Shown one piece after another: positions 1-5,146 of a stretch of DNA of 5,146 nt. The DNA comes from an uncultured Bacteroidales bacterium. GTDB lineage: Bacteria; Bacteroidota; Bacteroidia; Bacteroidales; Lentimicrobiaceae. The position numbers and the translations under genes are program-made. The notes beneath the pieces were generated by a model that was not told the DNA's origin, searched no databases, and saw only the letters and a list, made by a program, of their open reading frames with translations. The stretch is from contig CALMDN010000380.1 in NCBI GenBank assembly GCA_937864935.1, forward strand, positions 1-5,146, given 5' to 3'. Numbering within the stretch: position 1 is the stretch's first letter; each line of letters starts with the position of its first letter.

Positions 1-55
1 CGACTTCACCTGCTTGTTTGCTTGTGCCAGCAAGCAGACAAGCTCAGGGTGACCC
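1..55 (+). repeat. Palindromic intergenic repeat, copy 1 (cut by window edge)
   Basis: This copy matches 620-674 at 52 of 55 positions in the same orientation; the differences are at 8, 48 and 53. Its centre is a strong hairpin: 12-24 pairs with 31-43 over 13 positions with one G-T pair, around a 6-base loop at 25-30. Bases 46-55 (AGGGTGACCC) look like the right arm of an outer stem whose left arm lies outside the window. Similarity to copy 2 continues weakly to about 79 (roughly 15 of 24 positions with one gap). It lies about 200 bases before the GIY-YIG gene. Confidence 0.85.
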
Positions 56-169
56 GTTTTGAATGTTTACCATCGCTTTTTACATTAGCTTACTTTTAAA
101 TTCGATCAGGTACTCATTCTAACTCACAATTGAATTCCTAAGTGATATTTATAACTTATACAGTTTATT

Positions 170-198
170 TTTGAATGGTAAGCCCTAGTTTATGTTTA
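170..198 (+). promoter_or_regulatory. Candidate Bacteroidota-type promoter for the GIY-YIG gene
   Basis: TTTG at 170-173 is followed after 17 bases by TATGTTTA at 191-198. This fits the known Bacteroidota pattern of a TTTG -33 box and a TAnnTTTG -7 box except for the last base, and the spacer is at the short end. It would give a leader of roughly 55 bases before the ATG at 259. The region is very AT-rich, so a chance match is quite possible. Confidence 0.3.
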
Positions 199-258
199 TT
201 TATTGTATACTTTTATCCAGTTGCATGTTTTGTCTATCCTTTATAAACAGTTAATAAT

Positions 259-576
259 ATGCATCAATACCTTTATGTATACATATTACTCTGTTCTGAC
301 AACAGTTACTATACCGGGGTAACCAATAATCTTGAAAGAAGAATGCTCGAACACAATTCCGGGATCAACTCGAAATGCTATACATATTTAAGAAGACCGG
401 TTCAGCTGGTTTTTTTTGAATACTATTCCGATTTTAACCTTGCGATTTCCTTTGAGAAGAAAATTAAAAAATGGTCAAGAGCAAAGAAACAAGCCCTTAT
501 TTCAAGCGATTGGGAAAAATTAAAAAATCTCTCGAAATGCAAAAACAGTAGTAGTTCGGAGAATTATAATCAATGA
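259..576 (+). CDS. Small stand-alone GIY-YIG nuclease-fold protein
   Basis: This 105-residue protein is a single GIY-YIG domain (about residues 4-85) with a short Lys/Ser/Asn-rich tail, close to the usual 80-100 residue size of the stand-alone family often labelled UvrC-like or YhbQ-like (COG2827). Visible motifs in order are YVYIL (6-10, in place of GIY), YYTG (17-20, in place of YIG), NLERR with the expected catalytic Arg at 27 or 28, EH at 31-32, and FEKKIK at 65-70 holding the expected metal-binding Glu66. The fold and residues fit a metal-dependent DNA endonuclease; the substrate of such small bacterial members is generally unknown. The ATG at 259 is chosen because the domain begins almost at once. 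No Shine-Dalgarno is seen, which is normal in Bacteroidota. GC is about 35% against roughly 55% in the genes to the right. It stands alone between two near-identical palindromic repeats, suggesting a mobile or repeat-associated gene. Confidence 0.92.
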   Translation: MHQYLYVYILLCSDNSYYTGVTNNLERRMLEHNSGINSKCYTYLRRPVQLVFFEYYSDFNLAISFEKKIKKWSRAKKQALISSDWEKLKNLSKCKNSSSSENYNQ

Positions 577-610
577 ATGTATGCAATACTAACTTTTAAA
601 AGGTTTCACT

Positions 611-674
611 GTCGCACTTCGACTTCGCCTGCTTGTTTGCTTGTGCCAGCAAGCAGACAAGCTCAGTGTGATCC
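611..674 (+). repeat. Palindromic intergenic repeat, copy 2 (nested hairpin)
   Basis: An outer stem (611-618 with 665-672, counting G-T pairs) encloses an inner hairpin: 631-643 pairs with 650-662 around a 6-base loop, with one G-T pair. Bases 620-674 match 1-55 at 52 of 55 positions. Compared with the simpler repeat at 852-883, the shared core TCGACTTCG/CTC is interrupted by 34 extra bases (628-661) that make up nearly all of the inner hairpin. A further small hairpin, GATGG at 681-685 with CCATC at 690-694, follows directly. The repeat starts 34 bases after the GIY-YIG stop codon. It lacks the T-tract of a standard terminator, although the structured RNA could still act as a 3' end for that gene. 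Confidence 0.88.
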
Positions 675-746
675 AGCTTAGATGGGTTGCCATCACTTTA
701 ACCAATGAAAACGCTGACTAGCGACCTGCTGGTCATTATTTCCCCC

Positions 747-782
747 GGTTGTCATCCTGAGCGAAGTCGAAGGAAGACAACC
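747..782 (-). repeat. Palindromic intergenic repeat, copy 3 (inverse orientation)
   Basis: The stem is 747-758 paired with 771-782: GGTTGTC against GACAACC, one A-A mismatch, then TCCT against AGGA. The 12-base loop at 759-770, GAGCGAAGTCGA, is the exact reverse complement of the loop of the repeat at 852-883, so this copy is inverted relative to the other three. The arm sequence differs from the other copies but is self-complementary. Confidence 0.85.
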
Positions 783-851
783 AACAACAATCTCACTTTG
801 CGCCATTAACAACCAACCCAAAGGCTAAGATCCCTAATCTGTTCAGTGCAA

Positions 852-883
852 GGGTCGCACTTCGACTTCGCTCAGTGTGACCC
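852..883 (+). repeat. Palindromic intergenic repeat, copy 4 (simple form)
   Basis: GGGTCGCACT (852-861) pairs with AGTGTGACCC (874-883) with one G-T pair, closing the 12-base loop TCGACTTCGCTC (862-873). This is the uninterrupted form of the element found in extended form at 611-674. The bases after the right arm (884-895) match those after copy 1 (56-67) at 8 of 12 positions, hinting that the repeated unit reaches a little beyond the stem. Confidence 0.85.
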
Positions 884-1114
884 GGATTGAAAGTCAGGTA
901 ACGTTTATGCAAAAACATACTCTGGCGAGGCAGCTGAAAAATAATCAATCCCCGGATTACCATCAGCAGAAAGTTCCTGAGCTTCGGAACGATAACAGAT
1001 TCCCGGGAATATCGATATTGAAAAGAAACATCAGAATTTTACAATAACCCCGATTAAGCTGACATGGTTTTAACTATCTTTACAAAACGTTCATATATTT
1101 TATTCGTGTACTCT
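884..1114. other. Non-coding stretch before the nuclease gene; nothing firm seen
   Basis: This gap follows the last palindromic repeat and leads to the preferred start of the secreted nuclease. I see no RNA gene, no terminator and no convincing promoter. An open stretch of 46 codons from ATG 907 to TAA 1047 has no recognisable motif. The in-frame upstream ATG at 1064 would add 17 residues to the nuclease and is considered under that gene. A TATATTTT at 1094-1101 resembles a -7 box but has no TTTG partner at the right distance. Confidence 0.4.
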
Positions 1115-2392
1115 ATGCGCTTTTTCTTCCTGCTGATCATATCATGGATAACATTTCCGGCCTTTTCTCAGGATACCCTCAGGGTGATGCATTACAACCT
1201 GTTGAATTACGGCAACTATACCTCTTACTGCACCACCGGCAACAACAACCACGAAGATAAAGACGGCCTGATCCGCACCATCATCGACTACGAACTTCCC
1301 GATATTTTTACGGTGAACGAAATCAACCGCTACGAATTTTACCAAAACCGCCTCCTCACCTCGGTGCTCAACACCGGTGGCCGCACCTGGTACAAACGGG
1401 GTTCCATCAGCAACCAGGCGCTTTCTGATCTGGTGAACATGCTTTACTACAATTCCGACAAGCTGGTGCTCAAATCGCACGAAGTGGTTCAATCGCAGCT
1501 GCGCGACATCGACCTGTTTACCCTGTATCTGAAGAACGACAACCTGAGCCGGGGCGACACCGTTTATCTCCACTGTCTGATCGCCCACCTCAAGGCCGGA
1601 TCAACCGCATCGGATGAGGCCGAACGCTCAGTCATGACCACCAATGCCATTAACTACCTCAAAACCCACAAGCAGGCCGGCAATTACCTGATGATGGGCG
1701 ATTTCAATACCTATTCATCCTCCGAAGCCTGTTACCAGGACCTGATTGACCTCAGCAACGGGGTATTCCGGTTCTTCGATCCGGTGAACAAAGCCGGCAA
1801 CTGGAGTGGAAACAGTTCTTTCGCGTCGGTTCATACCCAGTCGGTGACAACGGCATCCAACGGCTGCCTTTCCGGAGGTGGCATGGACGACCGCTTCGAC
1901 CATATCATGGTAACCAGCCCGCTCATCAATGGCACCATGGGATTAAAATACCAAACTGATTCGTACCATGCGCTGGGACAGGATGGCAAGCATTTCAACA
2001 AATCGATCACCGATTCTCCGGCCAACACCAGCGTGCCGGCAGCAGTGCTGAATGCGCTGGTAAACAATTCTGATCACCTTCCGGTCAGCATGAAACTGCT
2101 CACCACTTCAGGTTCGCCCGGAAGCATTGAAGAGCAGACGTTCTACAGCATGTCAGGAGTTTACCATCGGGCAAACGGTGAAACCGTGCTGGTTTTCACG
2201 GCAAAAAGTGTGGTGAATGCTGAGGTCGGAATCTATACCCTCACCGGGCAGCTGGTAAACTCAGAAATGGTTGGTGTTAACGCCGGCAGGAACGAAACCG
2301 TTCTGGAGACCGGAAACCTGAAAAAAGGTGTTTATCTGATCAGGATATCGGATTCGCAGAGGCGGACGGCAGTGATAAAGATGGTAAGGTAA
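1115..2392 (+). CDS. Secreted endonuclease/exonuclease/phosphatase-fold protein with T9SS sorting domain
   Basis: Read from ATG 1115 the protein has 425 residues. Residues 1-19 form a signal peptide (MR, a hydrophobic run, then AFSQ). The in-frame ATG at 1064 would place 17 extra residues, including Lys and Arg, before it, so 1115 is preferred. Residues 20-329 carry the EEP (exonuclease III/DNase I-like) motifs in order: MHYNLLN with Asn28, VNEIN with the metal-binding Glu69, AHLKAG at 157-162, GDFN at 195-198, RFDHI at 260-264 and SDHLP with the catalytic His321. All expected catalytic positions are present, so it should be an active metal-dependent phosphodiesterase or phosphomonoesterase, probably an extracellular nuclease; the substrate cannot be read. 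A linker near 330-342 leads to a C-terminal beta domain (about 343-425) with IYTLTGQLV and KKGVYLIRI, typical of type A T9SS sorting signals. This implies Sec export, then outer-membrane passage and surface attachment or release. Its 3' end overlaps the opposing glycosyltransferase gene by 53 bases. Confidence 0.9.
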   Translation: MRFFFLLIISWITFPAFSQDTLRVMHYNLLNYGNYTSYCTTGNNNHEDKDGLIRTIIDYELPDIFTVNEINRYEFYQNRLLTSVLNTGGRTWYKRGSISNQALSDLVNMLYYNSDKLVLKSHEVVQSQLRDIDLFTLYLKNDNLSRGDTVYLHCLIAHLKAGSTASDEAERSVMTTNAINYLKTHKQAGNYLMMGDFNTYSSSEACYQDLIDLSNGVFRFFDPVNKAGNWSGNSSFASVHTQSVTTASNGCLSGGGMDDRFDHIMVTSPLINGTMGLKYQTDSYHALGQDGKHFNKSITDSPANTSVPAAVLNALVNNSDHLPVSMKLLTTSGSPGSIEEQTFYSMSGVYHRANGETVLVFTAKSVVNAEVGIYTLTGQLVNSEMVGVNAGRNETVLETGNLKKGVYLIRISDSQRRTAVIKMVR

Positions 2393-3572
2393 CCATGCTT
2401 TGCAGGCCCTGACGCTTGCCGGCCGGAATTCTGGCGGCCATGGCAGCAATTTCGAGGTAGCGGGCAGCCCTTTCCTGTGAGGTACCAAAGTCCCTGAGCC
2501 TTCTGTATCCCCTGGCTTTCATGCGGGCCTGCTGTTCGGGGTTTTCGTACAGGCTGATGATCTTCTCGGCAATGTCGCGCGCATTCACCGGATCGAAATA
2601 AAGCGCCGCATCACCACACACTTCACGGGCAAATTTCAGGTCAGAGGTAAGTATGGGAAGACCCATCTTCATGGCTTCAGCATAGGAAGCGGAGAAGCAC
2701 TCCAGCAGAGTTGGCAGGAACATGAAATCGCATTGCGAATAGAGGAAGGGACACTCATTCACATTGAGGCGGTTGGTAAAATGCACATGGCTGCGGTTGG
2801 TTCCCAGATTCTTGAATTCCTTGCGGTGGAGGGTAAGCACAAATTTCACCTTCAGCGAAGGACGGAGCATCCTCAGCTGAAAGATCACCTCATTGATGAT
2901 GCTCAGGTTTTTAAACGAATGGTTGGCCGAAACGGTGACCAGACGGAGTTCGCCCGGCTCCCTTTCGGGCAGCCTGGCCCGGTAGGCCCAGTTTTCCGGT
3001 TCGTTGTAAATCCTGTTGAGGGTGTTGTAGACATGAAAAACACGGTGCTCATCCACCTTCAGGTGACTGATCAGCCTGTTCTTCACATCCTCTGTCTCTG
3101 CAATCAGAAAATCGATGTTGCGTATCATCCACGAAAGGCGGATACGCCCGAAGATGTTCTGCCTGATGCGGTGGCTGAGGGCTATTTTCTTGAAATAAGG
3201 TGATTCGGGATAGACAAAATGCGGTGTTGAAAAGCCGGCGACATGCGGGGCTTCGGGCTTCCAGTAGGTGGGACCGAATACCGAGAAAACCACATCCGGT
3301 TTGATCACACTTTCAAGCAATTTAAGACGCTGCTGCTTCTTGAGACGCATCCATTTGCCCATGAGTGGTGCAGAATATCCGGCATAACGGATGAAAGAAT
3401 AAAACCTGACGTTCGCCGGAAACTTGTCAATCTTCACCTGCCGTTCCAGCTCAGGCGAGATAAAAACATGATACTCATGCTCAGGGAAATACCTGAGTTC
3501 GTTGATAAACGAAAGTGCCACCTGCAACATTCCGCCTATCCAGATGTTGCTGGCATTGATGATGAGTTTCAT
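2340..3572 (-). CDS. GT4-like (GT-B fold) glycosyltransferase
   Basis: The protein has 410 residues, normal for GT-B enzymes, with no signal peptide or membrane segment, so it should act in the cytoplasm or at the inner face of the membrane. Residues 1-190 form the acceptor-side Rossmann domain, opening with KLIINASN and the Gly-Gly turn at 13-14. Residues 205-365 form the donor-binding domain: LVTVSANHSFKNL (211-223), FLPTLLE (285-291), and the EX7E motif with Glu291 and Glu299, followed by MGLPILTSD (303-311) and ALYFDP (323-328). This pattern is that of glycosyl transferases group 1 (GT4), which move a sugar from a nucleotide-sugar donor into polysaccharide, glycolipid or glycoprotein. Donor and acceptor cannot be told. 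No other polysaccharide genes are visible. Residues from about 384 are a Ser/Pro-rich tail, and the last 17 are read antisense to the nuclease's sorting domain. The ATG at 3572 fits the domain start; no Shine-Dalgarno is seen. Confidence 0.92.
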   Translation of the reverse strand: MKLIINASNIWIGGMLQVALSFINELRYFPEHEYHVFISPELERQVKIDKFPANVRFYSFIRYAGYSAPLMGKWMRLKKQQRLKLLESVIKPDVVFSVFGPTYWKPEAPHVAGFSTPHFVYPESPYFKKIALSHRIRQNIFGRIRLSWMIRNIDFLIAETEDVKNRLISHLKVDEHRVFHVYNTLNRIYNEPENWAYRARLPEREPGELRLVTVSANHSFKNLSIINEVIFQLRMLRPSLKVKFVLTLHRKEFKNLGTNRSHVHFTNRLNVNECPFLYSQCDFMFLPTLLECFSASYAEAMKMGLPILTSDLKFAREVCGDAALYFDPVNARDIAEKIISLYENPEQQARMKARGYRRLRDFGTSQERAARYLEIAAMAARIPAGKRQGLQSMVTLPSLSLPSASANPIS

Positions 3573-3673
3573 AAATCGTGTTAATTCTGCCGGGCTGTAT
3601 ATTGAATATCATTCACTGATAAGCGAGGTTTTAAGCTTATAATCAATCCCTTTCTTCACTGCCAAACAGGCTC

Positions 3674-3704
3674 TAAATATACAACAAAAAGCCGGCATTT
3701 CAAG
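3674..3704 (-). promoter_or_regulatory. Weak candidate promoter for the glycosyltransferase gene
   Basis: Read on the minus strand, CTTG (3704-3701) is followed after 19 bases by TATATTTA (3681-3674). This resembles the Bacteroidota TTTG / TAnnTTTG pair with one mismatch in each box. It would give a leader of about 95 bases. The rest of the 289-base gap (3573-3861) shows no clear terminator or RNA gene. Confidence 0.2.
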
Positions 3705-3861
3705 AGCATTGTGAAAATTGATCTGAAGAACAATCAAAAACCGCACCAACTGGCCTTTTCATACATGTTTCTTTATCCCGAAAGGTGGCTGCCAACGGAC
3801 TTTCGTGGCCATACAATACGGTAGCGCTGATTCAGAGGCCGCAGATGCCTTGCCGGTTATT

Positions 3862-5010
3862 TCAGAATGCAAACTGACGGTATAATTCAGCCCAGATAGA
3901 AACACCGGTGGGAATGATGGAATCGGGGAAATCATAATCGGGGTCGTGCAGGGGCCTGTGGCTGATCCCTGCCCCGATGCCAAAAAGCGCGGCTTTGCTG
4001 CGCAGTGCGAAATGCGCGAAATCTTCCGACCACCTGAAGGGCAATCCGGCATTGATAGTTTTCAGGTTCAGCTTATCAGCTGCCGCTATGACCAATGAAA
4101 CTGCTTCGGCATGGTTGGTGGTGGCCGGGAACTCTTCCTGAAAGCAGATGGAGGCAGTGATTCCCGAGCCGTCAAGACTCTCATTGACCAAATCCGCGGC
4201 CCTGCTGACCAGCACCTCCATATCACGGTCGAGGTTGGCCCTGAGGGTAGCCATAAGCACGGCGTGCCCCGGAGAGGTGCCGAAAGCAGGAGAACCCAGG
4301 CTCCCGTAAATAATGGTAAGCAGGGCGAAATCGCTGAACCCGAATTCCGGTCCGTTGCCTGAAAGTCTGGGCAGATCGTTCATCAACCTGGCCAGCACCA
4401 TGGCCGGGCTCTGCCCTTTTTCAGGCTCTGAAGCATGCGAGGTTCTGCCTTTCAGGTGAATCACCATGCCGCGCGAGGCCGCAGCAAAGGTTCCGGTTCT
4501 GACCACCACTGTCTCCTTGCTGTAGCCCGGCAGGTTGTGCAGCGCGAAGGAATAACCGGGCCTGTATTGCCTGAACTGCCGGCTGCGCAGCACCGAAAGG
4601 GCGCCGGTACCGGTTTCTTCGGCCGGCTGAAACAGCAGCAGGTACCTGCCCCGTTGCGGTGGATTGCGTGAGATATATGCTGCCAGTCCGGCCAGGATTG
4701 CCGCATGGCCATCGTGTCCGCATTTGTGCGAAATCCCCTTTCGCCCTGAGGCGTAATCGAGTGAGAGGGTTTCGGCGATCGGTAAGGCATCCATATCGGC
4801 ACGGAACAAAACCTCTGCCCCTTCAGCCTTCCCTTCGAAGACCGCCATTAACCCATGGCCGCCAAGGTTACGGTGAATCCTGGCAGGGTGTAGTGGCTGC
4901 AGAAAATCAAGCAAAACACCGGCTGTCACTTTCTCTCTTCCCGAAAGTTCAGGATACCGGTGAAGGCGGTGACGAAGGGCAAGCAATTCTTCCATAAAAA
5001 AGTCAGTCAT
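3862..5010 (-). CDS. M20D-family metallo-amidohydrolase
   Basis: This 382-residue protein has the normal length and full motif set of the M20D peptidase/amidohydrolase family (hippurate hydrolase, IAA-amino acid hydrolase, N-acetyl-diaminopimelate deacetylase). In order: LRHRLHRYPELSG (12-24), FRADMDALPI (69-78), the metal-binding HKCGHDGH (95-102, Cys97 and His99), QPAEE (128-132) with catalytic Glu131 and metal ligand Glu132, ALHNLPGY with His158, the dimerisation-domain motif GRTSHASEPEKG (188-199), SEDFAHF (328-334), and PLHDPDYDF with the last metal ligand His355. It should use two divalent metal ions to hydrolyse an N-acyl amino acid or similar amide in the cytoplasm; the exact substrate is not decidable and no lysine-pathway genes are nearby. 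The ATG at 5010 gives the longest form; Met6 at 4995 is a real alternative because a -7-like box ends 2 bases before 5010. No signal peptide is seen. Confidence 0.93.
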   Translation of the reverse strand: MTDFFMEELLALRHRLHRYPELSGREKVTAGVLLDFLQPLHPARIHRNLGGHGLMAVFEGKAEGAEVLFRADMDALPIAETLSLDYASGRKGISHKCGHDGHAAILAGLAAYISRNPPQRGRYLLLFQPAEETGTGALSVLRSRQFRQYRPGYSFALHNLPGYSKETVVVRTGTFAAASRGMVIHLKGRTSHASEPEKGQSPAMVLARLMNDLPRLSGNGPEFGFSDFALLTIIYGSLGSPAFGTSPGHAVLMATLRANLDRDMEVLVSRAADLVNESLDGSGITASICFQEEFPATTNHAEAVSLVIAAADKLNLKTINAGLPFRWSEDFAHFALRSKAALFGIGAGISHRPLHDPDYDFPDSIIPTGVSIWAELYRQFAF

Positions 5011-5012
5011 TG

Positions 5013-5042
5013 CAAAGATACCAACCCAGGGGCAAATTTGCC
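5013..5042 (-). promoter_or_regulatory. Candidate promoter/operator of the M20D gene
   Basis: On the minus strand TATCTTTG (5020-5013) is an exact match to the Bacteroidota -7 consensus TAnnTTTG, only 2 bases before the ATG at 5010. Upstream, 5031-5042 is a perfect 12-base palindrome (GGCAAATTTGCC) that covers where the -33 region would begin. No TTTG lies at the ideal 17-21 base distance; the nearest, inside the palindrome, is 12 bases away. If the box is real, transcription would begin within or just after the first ATG, favouring translation from 4995. Confidence 0.3.
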
Positions 5043-5087
5043 TGACATTGCTTAATTTAGAAGCGATACGGATAATAGAAGTTTAAA

Positions 5088-5116
5088 GTCTAAAGTAAAA
5101 AGTAAAAAGTAAAAAG
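5088..5116 (+). repeat. Short 7-base tandem repeat
   Basis: Three exact GTAAAAA units occupy 5095-5115 and are preceded by a diverged unit, GTCTAAA, at 5088-5094; G recurs every 7 bases from 5088 to 5116. It lies upstream of the M20D gene, in non-coding DNA. The last bases of the window (5139-5146, GACTTTTT) are the reverse complement of AAAAAGTC and might begin an inverted counterpart, but the window ends there. Confidence 0.75.
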
Positions 5117-5146
5117 CTGTGGATGCCTGAAATAGGTTGACTTTTT

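Noticed and set aside
592..602. CTTTTAAAAG palindrome after the GIY-YIG stop as a terminator.
   Set aside because: Only 10 A/T-dominated bases, no loop and no following T-tract; weaker than the repeat hairpin just downstream.
1..699. Standard insertion sequence or composite transposon.
   Set aside because: No DDE or other transposase is encoded, the flanking repeats are direct rather than terminal inverted repeats, and no target-site duplication can be defined.
1..883. CRISPR array.
   Set aside because: The repeats differ in length, arm sequence and orientation, the spacing is irregular, and a gene lies between copies; no cas gene is present.
907..1047. Open stretch of 46 codons on the + strand (ATG 907 to TAA 1047).
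   Set aside because: No recognisable motif, signal peptide or membrane segment, and no clear ribosome site. Its length is within what chance gives in such DNA.
1064..1114. Upstream in-frame start for the secreted nuclease at ATG 1064.
   Set aside because: It would put 17 extra residues with charges before an already well-formed signal peptide that starts at ATG 1115.
2733..3203. A 156-codon open frame on the + strand.
   Set aside because: It lies fully antisense to the glycosyltransferase, whose motifs are unambiguous; the frame shows no domain of its own.
3759..4052. A 97-codon open frame on the - strand reaching into the gap between the two minus-strand genes.
   Set aside because: Most of it overlaps the 3' end of the M20D gene in another frame and its translation has no recognisable motif.

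Overview
The window looks like chromosomal DNA of a Bacteroidota bacterium, probably an environmental member of the Bacteroidia with a moderate-GC genome. The pointers are a secreted protein ending in a type IX secretion (Por) sorting domain, the absence of clear Shine-Dalgarno sequences before the genes, TAnnTTTG-like promoter boxes, and palindromic intergenic repeats with a GAGCGAAGTCGA core of the kind I recall as common in this phylum. The genus cannot be read from the sequence.

Layout. Positions 1-1114 are accessory in character: AT-rich, holding one small intact gene for a GIY-YIG nuclease-fold protein (259-576, +) and four palindromic repeats (1-55, 611-674, 747-782, 852-883). Two of these are near-identical 55-base copies in the same orientation, one on each side of the GIY-YIG gene. 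Positions 577-1114 contain no convincing gene; apart from three repeats I see nothing clear in 884-1114. From about 1115 the sequence becomes GC-richer and is ordinary coding DNA: a secreted endonuclease/exonuclease/phosphatase-fold protein with a T9SS tail (1115-2392, +), a GT4-like glycosyltransferase (2340-3572, -) whose 3' end overlaps the nuclease gene tail to tail by 53 bases, a 289-base gap, and an M20D metallo-amidohydrolase (3862-5010, -). The right end has a short 7-base tandem repeat (5088-5116).

How the genes relate. The three larger genes do not form an obvious pathway: an exported nuclease/phosphoesterase, a cytoplasmic sugar transferase and a cytoplasmic amide hydrolase. The two minus-strand genes are too far apart to assume one operon. 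The most interesting unit is the GIY-YIG gene with its bracketing palindromes. It resembles in layout, though not in enzyme family, the REP/RAYT arrangement in which a stand-alone nuclease is linked to short palindromes that spread through the genome. That link is an inference.
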